This document shows positions 1-10,860 of a stretch of DNA of 64,000 nucleotides, in pieces; the first letter of the stretch is position 1; each line of letters opens with the position of its first letter. This DNA is from Blasia pusilla. Its lineage: Eukaryota; Marchantiophyta; Marchantiopsida; Blasiales. Location: positions 28,272,001 through 28,336,000 of the forward strand of contig CM114273.1 in the NCBI GenBank assembly GCA_050084515.1, in the 5' to 3' direction. The notes under the pieces were generated by a model. The model worked only from the letters and a program-made list of their open reading frames with translations, was not told where the DNA came from and did no database searches. The position numbers and the translations under genes are program-made.

Positions 1-1079
1 CCATGTAGTTGTCCATTCAATTGCCTGCCCGGTAAGGGGGCAGATTTTTCGCAATCTATTTTTTGGGGGTTCTTCACCAAAATGATGTGGAAGGGGGAAT
101 CATCAATTTCTGTTGATTGGTGCTATTTTAGGTAGTGTTAAGCTGTATTGTAGTTAACTTTTTGTCCTCACTCTTAAGTTCATATAAAATGTACTCGTTA
201 ATTCCGGTTTGCGTAGAATCTCAAAAAGAAAGGCTCTTTGGATCACGCAGTGCTTACTGCTTTTTGGCAATATCCAGACGCTGGAAAGTTTAAAGTGGAT
301 TGTCTTGAAGTTTATGAAGTTTTGCGCTTACGATCAACTTCATGCTGATCTACGAAATGTCTCCTGGCTATGAAGCATTCCCGTGGACATTAACTTATTG
401 CACCTATAAAAGAGAAGGGATTTAAGTAGATCTGAGTTATAAAATGGTCTGTTGGAAGCCAAATCCATTGTCTGGCCTGGCCCTAAAACATAGTAGGAGG
501 TGAGGTCGATGAGGTAGAATGTCTCCAGAGTCTCTCGCGATGGCATCTATTGCGATTGGGAATTAAACTCGGGTCCCACAGGTCATCCTCCTCCGTAATG
601 AGATTCAGGAGTTCTGTGCAATGGCTATTGCTTGGCGTCGGGTTTAGGTCCCCTAGGCGAATGGAATGAATGCAGTTCAGTGGACGTGTAGGCGAGCTGG
701 GTTTGTCCCACTGCAGATTTTTTTTGACCTTTTCAAGGGTCAGGGATCATTCTCACCTCATAGAACTCCAATCTCGTTCTTGAAGGAGTGTATCGATTCC
801 TTGTAAAGTACACATGTCGCATGCACTTTAAATATCTTCTGACATCATATTCCTCACCAGAGTTAATTAGCGCGGCTCAAGAAAAGCCCTGCATTGAACT
901 CAGCGTGGGACCTAGTCGAGAGGAATGACCTATTCTTCGCATGTGATCGTAGTGTTGGTACAAAAGAGCTCCTTGCTTCCTCCCATTCCTCGTGGACAAA
1001 CTCCATTGCTGTCGGGAACGCATCTTCTGGACAGGATTACCGTTCTACACCACCCTCACCGCATCTTGTCCATTTCCCG
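1..1079. other. Left flank, no recognisable gene
   Basis: Mixed-composition DNA with only short, overlapping open frames in several phases and no recognisable protein family, splice-bounded exon or RNA gene. The frames near 894-1268 are open because of the 88-bp tandem repeat that follows, not because of a conserved protein. Confidence 0.5.
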
Positions 1080-1255
1080 TCTCTATTTGCATCCGTGCGC
1101 TGCGCCTCGAGCCTCATCCGCTGGAAATCCCAGTTGACGTGCGGACTCAACATAGGAACTCGTCTAGTCTCTATTTGCATCTATGCGCTGCGCCTCGAGC
1201 CTCATCCGCTGGAAATCCCAGTAGACGTGCAGACTCGCCATAGGATCTCGTCTAG
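1080..1255. repeat. Two tandem copies of an 88-bp unit
   Basis: Units 1080-1167 and 1168-1255 both start with TCTCTATTTGCATC and end with CTCGTCTAG, with few differences, mostly transitions. The unit matches nothing I recognise. It explains the overlapping open frames around it. Confidence 0.85.
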
Positions 1256-2585
1256 TGAAAGGTCGTAGATGAGCCTTATCGCTCCAGAAATAGCGGTGGC
1301 CGAGCAAATCGCCCCCTCTGCACGCACAAGTAGAGTAGCCGCAGTTGCTGGCACTCAACCCCTGGAATCTAATAAGGTGCCCTCGCCCTCTCGCTCATTG
1401 CGAGGGGCGCCTCCTTTTCCTCTCTGATGGAGGGTGTCACACGCGTCTACAGAATGTCTTTGTTCCCGTACGTGTCCTTCGGGGAGGCTGTCAAGAAGAC
1501 CTGCCAAACTTCCAAATTTCCCAGTTCCCGTCATTGGTTGCTCACGGAGTGTGGCAGGTCCACCAGTTGGGCTTGACACTAGTCTGGCGGTCCCCACGTT
1601 GATTGTTATCATTTGTCGCAAAACACCGGATAATTAAAAGAAAAAGTGATGACGTAAGTCCCTAAGACTAGTGTGCGACCAGGATTGGAAGTGGGAAGTA
1701 TGGAGTTTCATAGAACTTGTAGAAAATGTGGAAATTAGTGAGTATAATATGTGTAGGTTTATTTAAGAGGTGTATTGTAAAATTAGAGAAGGTAATTTTT
1801 TTACTTGAATAATGGATTAGTGTAAGGATGGAATAATAAACATTATACTCTTGAAGATGAATTATGAATAATTGTAAAATGTAATGAAAGAACACAAATA
1901 AAGGTTATAAATTAATTAATTAGAGATAAGTAGGTAATATAGTTTTTTAAAATTCAAATAATAAATAGATTATGTTGTAATTGTTATGGGATTGGGTATC
2001 TTGAAAGACAGATTATATGCTAAAGTAGTGGATGGGTGAAGTTGCATGTGAAGAATGTGTCTAATAAATAAATTATCTTGAGTGTTGTAGTTGAAATGGT
2101 GATTGAATGGGTAGATTGAGTAACTATAAAGAAACTAGGGAATTCAAAATATAGCTAAGGTGTTAAGGTGCATATATTGAATGAGAACCATGAAATGGAG
2201 TGCAAAAATAGCATAAAGTTGGATTGGATTATTTGTTGCAAGTTAGTTTGTGAAATTTTGCTTGCATCAAAATATGGAAGGTGGAAGCTGATGATAACTC
2301 CTGATGATTGAAAAAGATTGTACTTGCATCTGTAAATGCAATGAGTTTTTGTAGCAAAAAATATCAGAGTTACTATGAGATGTCTAGGGTGAATTTAAAA
2401 GTGGATCTGGTAGAAAAAAGTGACTACTTTAACTTCTGCTAGGCAGAGAAGAAAACAACAAAGTATGCGATCTAGCTTATATAACTGATGTAATGTGGCT
2501 ATCTATGAAACAGATAAAAAGTTGGTGTGGGAGAAGCATCACTTGAAGTTCAGTTAACCAGAGAAGTATATGCAAGTGACAGAGA
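1256..2585. other. AT-rich non-coding flank of element B
   Basis: From about 1640 the sequence turns strongly AT-rich with no convincing coding frame. Element B inserted at 2590, so this stretch was once contiguous with 31263 onward. It may therefore be the 3' part of the same decayed helicase-bearing element found at 33611-35244. That link is inferred from position and composition only. Confidence 0.4.
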
Positions 2586-2589
2586 AATG

Positions 2590-3366
2590 TGTCGTACGCA
2601 TACACATCGCTACACAACTCACCGAACACACACACAAACACGCACGCTCCCATGCTAACTCATGTCAGCCAAATAACGAGACAAGAAGTACTAAAATATC
2701 TCCAATAAAGTAAGATCCAATCTCTCTCTACACCATCTCACACCATAGCTCTCAAAGGTGTGCACTCTCTCTCATGTCAAACCAAACCCACTCTCCTAAT
2801 GAGAGGCTTGGGTTACACTCACAAGGCAAGGGACCGTAACTCCGCCGCCTCATGCCAAGAGGATCAACAAAGAGAGAATGAGCTCTCAAACTCTCTCTCC
2901 TTGAAGTATACCCCTCCCCTCTCCCAAGCTCTCTCCGTGGTAACCTATGCTCCCAAGTCACCTCCTTGGCTCTTGACCTGATGTAGGAGGTCAAGGGCCA
3001 CTTACCAAAAATAGTAAGTTGATCATATACTCAAAATGGTAGTTACCTAAAATAGTAAGTTCCTCAATATGGCTCGAAATGAGCCGAAACGAAGGAGAAA
3101 CCTGCTCTCTCAGGTTTTCTGGGGGCCTCAGTAGGTCATCCTCGACCTACTGAGCTTGACCTCCACTACTCACGAAGGCGCTCTACTAGATCTCACAGAT
3201 CTATCCTGAAAGACGTGACAACTGTCGTATGCATACACATCGCTACACAACATACATGGCTGTCACCAAACATCGAACACACACACAAACACGCACGATC
3301 CCATGCTAACTCATGGCATCCAAACAACGAGACAAGAAGTACTAAATATCTCCAATCGCCCCCCTA
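2590..3366 (-). repeat. 3' terminus of B: polypurine tract, B1, A2, B2
   Basis: Read on the minus strand: a purine run TAGGGGGGCG (3366-3357), repeat B1 (3356-3223, 134 bp), a 2-bp spacer, repeat A2 (3220-2707, 514 bp), then repeat B2 (2706-2590, 117 bp). B1 and B2 are copies of one another; B2 lacks about 17 bp. The B1/A2 joint reads GACA-GT-TGTC, the two element ends meeting head to head. The AATG duplication lies outside B2, so B2 belongs to the element and is not flank. Confidence 0.88.
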
Positions 3367-3488
3367 ACTGGTGGTTAGGTCCCTCTAACTCTAGATAGCC
3401 ATCTATCCCTACCTACCATGACATACATCTCTAGGACGCTAAGAGCAGGAAGGCCGAGTGCTCATGTAGCCCCATCGTTAGTCGCCTT

Positions 3489-3596
3489 TGTCACATCTTT
3501 TAGGATAGATCGGTGAGATCTAGTAGAGCGCCTTCTTGAGTAGTGGAGGACACGCTCAGTAGATCGAGGATGACCTACTGAGGCCCCGAGAAACCT
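3489..3596 (+). repeat. Remnant of the A1 repeat of element A
   Basis: About 108 bp matching the first part of the 514-bp A repeat (TGTCACATCTTTTAGG start). It breaks off into methyltransferase coding sequence where a deletion removed the rest of A1, the leader and gag. Confidence 0.8.
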
Positions 3597-4503
3597 TGGA
3601 TGCGGCGAGTGTAGGTTCTAGAGCCCATCGCCCGCGTCTATGGTGGACCAACTTGGTGCCCCATGCGGTGTTACGGAGGACGTATGCGAGAGTGGAGCGC
3701 CCCTCCTATTAGTTAGTGGATTCCATTCTGGATCCAAGTCGTCGATCATAGGCAGTGAGGCACGATGATCGACCACTGTTGACTATGGTCAACAGGATAG
3801 GCAGGCCGCGGGCAGCCTTGCCCATGTTTGTGAGTTTTCTCGCTTCCTATGCATACAAGGAGGTCGGTCTTGGCTTGGTTTGGGATGACCAGGTTCAGCG
3901 GTTGGTGGAGCCCAACGCCGACAAGAGAGAGCGAGCGATGGGATTTCCCACAGGAGTGTCGGCAGTACCGTCAGTGTCAGAGGCATCACGACGCCATATC
4001 TTGGGTCAGGCGATGGACCTAAACTGCTTGACATGGATCCTCAACTTGGGAGTGGCTGAGCAGCGTCGTATGAGATCGCGACAGATCACAATGGTTGCGT
4101 TGGTGAGCCCCATGCCTACCGAGACGGTGGAGGCAATGGCTGGGGGCAAGACCCGAGGAGATCTACGCACCAGGGGAGATCGGGAGAGACACCCTTGGAC
4201 TTCTTGGGATATTTTGCAGGTACGCCAGGAGATGATAGCCACAGCATCGAGCGTGGTTTCGGGCACTACACGTGGAGGAGATCAGAGTTTGCAGTTGGCT
4301 GTAGGAGAGCGGCTGACTGTTGTTGTTCGAGACGGGGTTGCACCATAGCAACCACCGATACCCGCACCGGAGAGTCCTACCGTAGTCACGATGGAGACTT
4401 GGGAGTAAGATATGGGCCCTAAGTTGACAGGAGGAGAGCAGCGCCGAATACATTAGTTCCTCAGGAGTTATAGGAGCTGCTTTGCGTTTAGCATGGAGGA
4501 TTT
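3597..4503 (+). pseudogene. C-terminal part of retroelement DNMT3-like methyltransferase plus linker (element A)
   Basis: C-terminal half of the C5-cytosine methyltransferase seen fully in C. The first residues correspond to the motif VIII area (SRAHRPRLWWTNL) and overlap the deletion point. The motif IX/X region follows at about 3910-4060, with ERAMGFPTGV and then HILGQAMDLN, the segment that in DNMT3 proteins closes the fold after the target-recognition region. A linker rich in Gly, Arg and Thr continues toward RT in the same phase. It is broken by TAG or TAA codons at positions where Gln fits (CAG or CAA to TAG or TAA), so methyltransferase and RT were one continuous polyprotein. Motifs I, IV and VI are missing here. 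Confidence 0.75.
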
Positions 4504-6190
4504 AGGTACGCTGAAGGGATCCGCATTGAGTTGTCGAGTGATACGCCGATCTTCCGACGATCCTACAGGTATAGTGATATGGAGAGGGCTCTGATTCAGA
4601 GTAGGAGCCAGGACTTGTTCGGAGCAAGACTAGTGGAGATATCGCATGGGGAGTGTGCATCTGCCCCTGTCATGCCTACCAAGAAGGATGTGCATGGCAA
4701 CTGGACGGATAGGCGGATGTGTGGGGATTATCGACGTATCAATTGGCAGACGAAGTCTGATAGGTATGCCATGCCCACCCCTGAGGAGATCTTTGATGCG
4801 ATTGGTCACGCAAAGGTCTTCAATTCATTGGATTTGCGAGCCGGATACCATCAACTGCCTATCAGATTGGAGGACAGGCAGAAGACGGCATTTTGGGTCA
4901 TCGATCCTCACGGGAAGGATTGTTTGTACCAGTGGCGGTTCTTACCATTTGGATTAAAGAACGCCACGGCTAAGTTTCAGAGGTTCATGGATAGAATCTT
5001 GGCTGGTCTGGATTTTACTAGGTGTTATATTGATGACATTGTAGTCTTTAGCGCCATGGTTGAGGAGCATGAGTAACATCTAGAGGAGGTATTTCGACGA
5101 TTGCAATTACATGGGCTGAAGCTACATCCAGGCAAGTGCAAGTTCTTCTACGACCAGATTGAGTACTTGGGTCATACGGTACATCCAGGGGGCCTTGGTG
5201 TTCAACAGACAAAGGTAGAGGCTATCTCACGTATTCCACGCCCTACAGATGTGAGCCATGTTTGTGCATTCATGGGATTGGCGAACTTCTATCGGCGGTA
5301 CGTCAAGGGATTCAGTTCGATTGCGAAGCCGCTGAACTTGCTGACCAAGATGGATCACGAGTGGCACAGGGGGGATGAGCAGGAGTGAGCATTTCACTTG
5401 CTCAAGGACAGGTTGACGTCCGCACCCATCTTGAGGAGACCAATCAGGGGGCGTCCTTTCTAGTTGCACACAAATTGGAGCATGTTGGGGCTTGGAGCGG
5501 TGCTCACCCAGCATGATGATGAGGGTAGAGAGTTCGTGGTGGCTTGCGCTAGCCGCTCGAACAACGCTGCAGAGGCAAAGTACAACTCGTATGAGGGTGA
5601 GTGCTTGGCTGCGATGTGGGCTGTCGCGTATTTCAGCTGTTACTTATTCGGAAACCCCTTTACCATCATCACTGATCATCAACCACTAAAGTGGTTGATG
5701 GAGTCCGATAAGCTTACAGGGAAGCTTGCGAGATGGGCTCTGTTGTTGTAGGAGTATGATTTTCAGGTGGTATATAGACTTGGAACGCTCAACCAGGATG
5801 CAGATGGGTTGAGTCGTAACCCATGCCCGAGTCAGCGAGATGCGACTGGAGCTCGATGGCATGGAGAGAGTGACGAGGAGTCGGTGCTAGGATGGCACGC
5901 GTCAGCCTATTTAGGCATGTTGGCTATGGAGAGCCATAGTGTGGAGACTTTGATGGCGAGGTCTAGTGGAGAGTCCTTGGATCTCGAGGCCAGTGAGGAG
6001 ACGACAAATGGCCGAGATATTCATGATGATGGAGTAGTCTTGGAGTACCTTCGTACTGGCAGCGTTGCAAGCACCGTGGATGCTAGAGAGCGGGATCGGA
6101 TCCTACAGCGGGCCACACAGTTCCGTTGGGAGGGGACAGATGTTTTGAGGGTTTGGCAGGATGGCAGAGTACGCGTAGTGCCGCATCCTT
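4504..6190 (+). pseudogene. Gypsy reverse transcriptase and RNase H (element A)
   Basis: RT runs from about 4504 to 5400. Recognisable parts are the N-terminal primer-grip region (DTPIFRRSYRYSDMERAL), the fingers segment (MCGDYRRIN), LDLRAGYHQLP, LPFGLKNA and the catalytic YIDDIVVFS near 5025-5050. The thumb (GLANFYRRYVKGF) follows. RNase H starts with LHTNWS and carries ASRSNNAAEAKY, YEGECLAA and DHQPLKWLME. In-frame stops at EEHE*H, DEQE*A, PF*LHT and LLL*EYDF correspond to Arg (CGA) or Gln (CAG) in sister copy B; all are C-to-T changes on the coding strand. A one-base indel near 4505-4515 separates this frame from the methyltransferase frame. The sequence breaks off after RNase H at the integrase deletion. 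Confidence 0.85.
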
Positions 6191-6199
6191 GCTCTCTTT

Positions 6200-6463
6200 C
6201 TGGAGGGACGCGATGGTATGGTATGGAAGGACCATGTGCGTAATTGTGCGCCATGTCACTTTCCTAACATTGATGGTACAGTAGATCCGAGCTTAGCAGT
6301 AGTTCTTGCAGACTTGCGTTGTATGTTGTGTGGTTCTGCCCGTGGTGTGGCCATGATGCTAGTTTGTGATGGATTTTTGAGAGGTTGGCATATGGCATGT
6401 CTGACGCCACGTCTCACTAGGGTTCCTCGGGGACGATGGATGTGTCCTATATGTACATAGAGA
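6200..6463 (+). pseudogene. GPY/F-like tail and PHD finger (element A)
   Basis: Begins at the deletion joint, with the segment LEGRDGMVWKDHVRNCAPC in one frame, which in B follows the integrase. A PHD finger then runs to a stop near 6460. Its C4HC3 ligands are visible: CMLC, a VCDG pair, GWHMAC and CPIC. The fourth ligand is lost: the second pair reads C-D-G-F, with Phe where the duplicate in B (7475-7783) keeps Cys. The same Cys-to-Phe change occurs in the first PHD copy of B, so it was inherited and is not private to A. Confidence 0.75.
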
Positions 6464-6646
6464 ACATACTAGGTGGGTTTCGATTCCGACTTTTTCTGTG
6501 ACATGGATGACAAGAAGGCGACTAACGATGGGGCCACATGAGCACCCGGCCTTCTTGCTCTTAGCATCTGAGAGATGTATGTCATGGTAGGTAGGGATAG
6601 ATGGCTATTTGGAGTTGGAGGGACCTAACCACCAACTAGGGGGGCG

Positions 6647-7416
6647 ATTGGAGATATTTAGTACTTCTTGTCTCGTTGTTTGGATGCCATGAGTTAGCAT
6701 GGGATCGTGCGTGTTTGTGTGTGTGTTCGGTGAGAGCGATGTATGTTGTGTAGCGATGTGTATACGCACGACAGTTATCACATCTTTTAGGATAGATCAG
6801 TGAGATCTAGTAGAGCATCTTTGTGAGTAGTGGAGGACATGCTCGGTAGATCGAGGATGACCTGTTGAGGCCCCGGGAAACCTGAGAGAGCAGGTTTTCC
6901 CTTCGTTTCGGTTCATTTGGAGCCATATTGAGGAACTTACTATTTGAGGTAAGTGCCATTTTGAGTATATGATTGACTTTTTATTTTTGGTAAGTGACCC
7001 TTGACCTCCTACATCAGGTCAAGAGCCAAGGAGTTGACTTGAGAGAATAGGTTACCATGGAGAGAGCTTGGGAGAGGGGAGGGGTATACCTCAAGGAGAG
7101 AGAGCTTGAGAGCTCATTCTTTCTTTGTTGAACCTCTTGGCATGAGGCGGCGGAGCTACGGTCCCTTGCCTTCTGAGTGTAACCCAACCCTCTTATTAGG
7201 AGAGTGGGTTTGGTTTGACATAAGAGAGAGTGCACACCTTTGAGAGCTATGGTGTGAGATGGTGTAGAGGGAGATTGGATCTTACTTTATTGGAGATATT
7301 TTAGTACTTCTTGTCTCGTTGTTTGGATGCCATGAGTTAGCATGGGATCGTGCGTGTTTGTGTGTGTGTTCGATGACAACGATATATGTTGTGTAGCGAT
7401 GTGTATGTGCACGACA
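6647..7416 (+). repeat. 3' terminus of A: polypurine tract, B1, A2, B2
   Basis: Polypurine tract TAGGGGGGCG ends at 6656. B1 is 6657-6773 (117 bp), spacer GT, A2 is 6776-7288 (513 bp), B2 is 7289-7416 (128 bp). A2 begins TATCAC, a G-to-A change from TGTCAC. It holds a TATACC box and a primer-like segment before TTGAACC. B2 joins directly to the interrupted 3' UTR of B. Confidence 0.88.
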
Positions 7417-7420
7417 TCTT

Positions 7421-7783
7421 CCTATCATCCATGTCACAGAAAAAGTTGGAATCGAAACCTACCTAGTATCTCCTCTATGTACATCTAGGACACATCCATC
7501 GTCCCCAAGGAACCCTAGTGAGAGGTGACTTCAGACATGTCATATGCCAACCTCTCGAACACCCATCACAGACTAGCATCGTGGCCGCACCACGGGCAGA
7601 ACCACACAACATACAACGCAAGTCTGCAGGAACTACTGCTAAGCTCGGATCTACTGTACCATCAATGTTAGGAAAGTGACATGGCGCACAATTACGCACA
7701 TGGTCCTTCCATACCAAAATTGGCAAGAAGGCCGGGTGCTCATGTGGCCCCATCGTTAGTCGCCTTCCTGTCATCCATGTCAC
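7421..7783 (-). pseudogene. Second tandem copy of the PHD-encoding 3' end of element B
   Basis: A 346-bp direct duplication places a second PHD-coding block just downstream of the first on the minus strand. It starts abruptly in the middle of the VWKDHVRNCAPC segment after a piece of 3' UTR, so it is not in frame with the polyprotein. Its PHD is the best-preserved in the window: CMLC, VCDGC, GWHMTC and CPRC give all eight ligands of a C4HC3 finger. The 3' UTR after it was the target of element A. Confidence 0.75.
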
Positions 7784-7820
7784 AGAAAAAGTCGGAATCG
7801 AAACCCACCTAGTATCTTCT

Positions 7821-8200
7821 CTATGTACATATAGGACACATCCATCGTCCCCGAGGAACCCTAGTGAGATGTGGCGTCAGACATGCCATATGCCAACCTC
7901 TCAAAAATCCATCACAGACTAGCATCCTGGCCACACCACGGGCAGAACCACACAACATACAACGCAAGTCTGCAGGAACTACTGCTAAGCTCGGATCTAC
8001 TGTACCATCAATGTTAGGAAGGTGACATGGTGCACAATTACGCACATGGTCCTTCCATACCACACCATCCCGTCCCTCTAACAAGATAACACCGGATGGC
8101 AAAACCTCACGCACTCTGAGGATAGTGCGTCCTGCAGTCACATCCAACGTCGTTGGTGCCGTCTGCTGCAAGTAGACATAATCTCCCTGATGAAACCTCC
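7821..8200 (-). pseudogene. GPY/F-like segment and PHD finger of element B
   Basis: This is the C-terminal end of the pol polyprotein. VREVLPSGVILLEGRDGVVW resembles the GPY/F region that follows the integrase core in Gypsy elements. KDHVRNCAPCHLPNIDGTVD comes next, then the PHD finger. Ligands are CMLC, CDG-, GWHMAC and CPIC, with Phe in place of the fourth Cys. A PHD finger typically reads histone H3 tails, often methylated or unmodified Lys4. It sits where many chromoviruses carry a chromodomain, so a role in choosing integration sites is a reasonable inference. Confidence 0.78.
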
Positions 8201-9063
8201 AGATAGTTGGTCAATAACCACCACCCTGAATAGTCGCATACCTCAACGTATCTCGATGCTGCGCAATCGCCAAGTTCTCGAACGCCATGGGCATCACTCT
8301 CTGAAACAACTCAACCCTCTGAGAACATGCTCGCATCCATACATCTTGGTCATCAAGGTCCAACACCTCACCAGCATCTTGACAAATGGGCGCAGGTAAA
8401 TCTGGCTCTCGGCCATACAGTAGCAAGTACAGTGAAAAAAATGCTAAGGATATCTGCCTGCTAAATCTGTATCCCATTGCCAACCACGGAAACTGGAGGT
8501 CCCAATCTCCTAGGTGACCTCTTTGCAAGCCATACTTGTGTAAAACCCTCTTCACCGTATGCACAACTCTCTCCGCTAATCCATCCGTCTCGGGATGATC
8601 TCGCGAAGTCGTGTGGTGGTCGATCAGCGCCTGATCACACAAGGCCTGGAACTCACCGTGAAACTCGGTAACGTGGTCTGTCAACACCTCAGCCAGTGGG
8701 CCATAATGACTCAACACTTTGTCAAGGAAGGCATAAGCTACTCCCTCACTCGCTTTGTCAGGCAATGCAACGAACTCGATCCACTTCGAGAAGTACTCGA
8801 CCATCACCAACACATAACGACTGTGACGCTCCATCAAAGGCAAAGGTCCTGGAAAATCCAAACTCCATCTATACCCTAAGCTCATGATAGGTAATGGATG
8901 CAACTGTGGAGTCGGAGCATTGAACGATGCTTGGACCCGATCATACACCATGCACCTAGCAACAAACCAGGTGCATGCCTCGCCACCAATACTGAATCTG
9001 GAGCAAGTTGTACGTCTGGTTCACCCCAAAGTGATCCAACTCCTCGTGGGCATGTTGCACTAG
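8201..9063 (-). pseudogene. DDE integrase of element B
   Basis: Begins with an HHCC-type zinc-binding region around 9060-8930 (HAHEELDHFGVNQTYNLLQ, then a Cys pair damaged by stops and a frame change). The RNase H-fold core follows from about 8951: WSLDFPGPLP supplies the first Asp, VLTDHVTEFHGEF the second, and DHPETDGLAERVVHTVK the Glu. All three acidic positions are present. The C-terminal part includes YRFSRQISLAFFSLYLLLYG and AIAQHRDTLRYA. The family inserts linear retroelement DNA with a short target duplication; here the duplications are 4 bp. The frame is open from the core to near 8211. Confidence 0.85.
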
Positions 9064-10860
9064 TCATACTCTCTGCAAAGGATGCGACACTACGCATGCT
9101 CTATCATCCTCCCAGACCCTCAAAACATGTGTCCCCTCCCAACGGAATCGTCTGGCCCGCTGTAGGATCCGATCCTGCTCTCTAGTACCCACGGTGCTCG
9201 CAACGCTACCAATACAAAGGTACTCCAAGACTACTCCATCATCATGAATATCTTGGCCACATGTGGGCTCCTTACTGGCCTCGAGATCCAAGGACTCTCC
9301 ACTAGACCTCGCCATCAAAGTCTCCACACTCTGGCTCTCCATAGCCAACATGCCTAAATAGGCAGACGCGTGCCATCCTAGCACTGACTCCTCATCACTC
9401 TCTCCATGCCATCGAGCTCCAGTCGCATCTTGCTGACTCGGGCATGGATTATGACTCAACCCATCTGCATCCTGGTTGAGCGTCCCTAGTCTATGTATCA
9501 CCTGAAAATCATACTCCTGCAACAACAGAGCCCATCTCGCAAGCTTCCATGTAAGCTTGTCGGACTCCATCAACCACTTCGCTGGTTGATGGTCAGTGAT
9601 GATGGTAAAGGGGTTGCCAAATAAGTAACACCTGAAATGTGCGACAACCCACACTGCAGCCAAGCACTCACCATCATACGAGCTGTACTTTGCCTCTGCA
9701 GCGTTATTCGAGCGGCTAGCGTAAGCCACCACGAACTCTCTACCCTCATCATCATGCTGGGTGAGCACCGATCCAAGCCCCAACATGCTCTAATCTGTGT
9801 GCAACTGGAAAGGACGCCCCCTGATCGGTCTCCTCAAGATGGGCGCTGACGTCAACCTGTCCTTGAGCAACTAAAATGCTCGCTCCTGCTCATCCCCCCA
9901 TTGCCACTCGTGATCCACCTTGGTCAGCAAGGTTAGCGGCTTTGCAATCAAACTGAATCCCTTGACGTACCGCCGATAGAAGTTCGCCAATCTTATGAAT
10001 GCGCGAACACGACTCACATCTGTAGGGCGTGGAATATGTGAGATAGCCTCTACCTTTGTCTGTTGAACACCAAGGCCCCCTGGATGTACCGTATGACCCA
10101 AGTACTCAATCTGGTCGTAGAAGAACTTGCACTTGCCTGGATGTAGCTTCAGCCCATGTAATTGCAATCTTCAAAACACCTCCTCTAGATGTCGCTCATG
10201 CTCCTCAACTGTGGCGCTAAAGACTACGATGTCATCAATATAACACCTAGTAAAATCCAGACCAACCAAGATCCTATCCATGACCCTCTGAAACTCATCC
10301 GGGGCGTTCTTTAACCCAAATGGTAAGATCCGCCACTGGTACAAACAATCCTTCCTGTGAGGATCGATGACCCAAAATGCCGTCTTCTGTCTGTCCTCCA
10401 ATCTAATAGGCAGCGGATGGTATCCGACTCGCAAATCCAATGAAATGAAGACCTTTGCGTGACCAATCGCATCAAAGATCTCCTCAGGGGTGGGCATGGC
10501 ATACCTATCGGACTTCGTCTGTCGATTGATACGTCGGTAATCCCCACACATCCGCCTATCCGTCCAGTTGCCATGCACATCCTTCTTGGCGGGCATACTC
10601 CCCATGCAACATCCCCACTAGTCCTGCTCTGACCAAGTCCTGGCTCCTACTCTGAATCAGAGCCCTCTCCATATCACTGTACCTGTAGGGTCATCGGAAG
10701 ATTGGCGTATCACTCAAAAACTCAATGCAGATCCCCAGTCCCTTCAATGTACCCAAATCCTCCATGCTAAACGCAAAACAGCTCTTACAACTCCTGAGGA
10801 ACTGATGTATTTGGCGCTCCTCTCCTCCTGTCAACTTAGGGCCCATATCTGGCTCCCTAG
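9064..10860 (-). pseudogene. Reverse transcriptase and RNase H of element B
   Basis: RT from about 10740 to 9830: GNWTDRRMCGDYRRINR, HAKVFISLDLRVGYHPLP, LPFGLKNAPDEFQ and the catalytic CYIDDIVVFSATVEEHERH. The thumb includes HPGGLGVQQTKVEAIS. RNase H from about 9800: LHTD, a stop (Trp TGG to TAG), MLGLGSVLTQHDDEGREF, ASRSNNAAEAKYSSYDGE and DHQPAKWLMESD. The linker to integrase (about 9500-9100) is acidic and not recognisable. Several frameshifts and stops show it is dead. It is closely related to the RT of A and somewhat more distant from that of C. Confidence 0.88.

Larger units (their letters stand above)
3489..7416 (+). mobile_element. Element A: internally deleted relative inserted in the 3' UTR of B
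   Basis: Plus-strand element starting TGTCAC at 3489 and ending GCACGACA at 7416, with flanking 4-mers CCTT (3485-3488) and TCTT (7417-7420), a TSD with one C-to-T difference. Taking the element out restores the 3' UTR of B as seen intact near 7750-7790. It has lost most of A1, the leader, gag, protease and the first half of the methyltransferase (junction near 3596), and also the integrase (junction near 6190-6200). What is left is about 3.9 kb: methyltransferase C-terminus, RT, RNase H, PHD and the 3' repeats. It looks like a deletion derivative that could have moved only in trans, unless the deletions came after insertion. Confidence 0.85.

Noticed and set aside
894-1637. Several frames of 64-124 residues on both strands
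   Set aside because: Explained by the 88-bp tandem repeat and lacking any family features.
2590-3366. Reading the terminal repeat as an ordinary LTR of about 630 or 770 bp
   Set aside because: An A+B or B+A repeat would have to be present at the 5' ends too. Three independent 5' ends (13989, 31258, 40444) show A followed at once by the primer-binding sequence, and target duplications fit only A at the start and B at the end.
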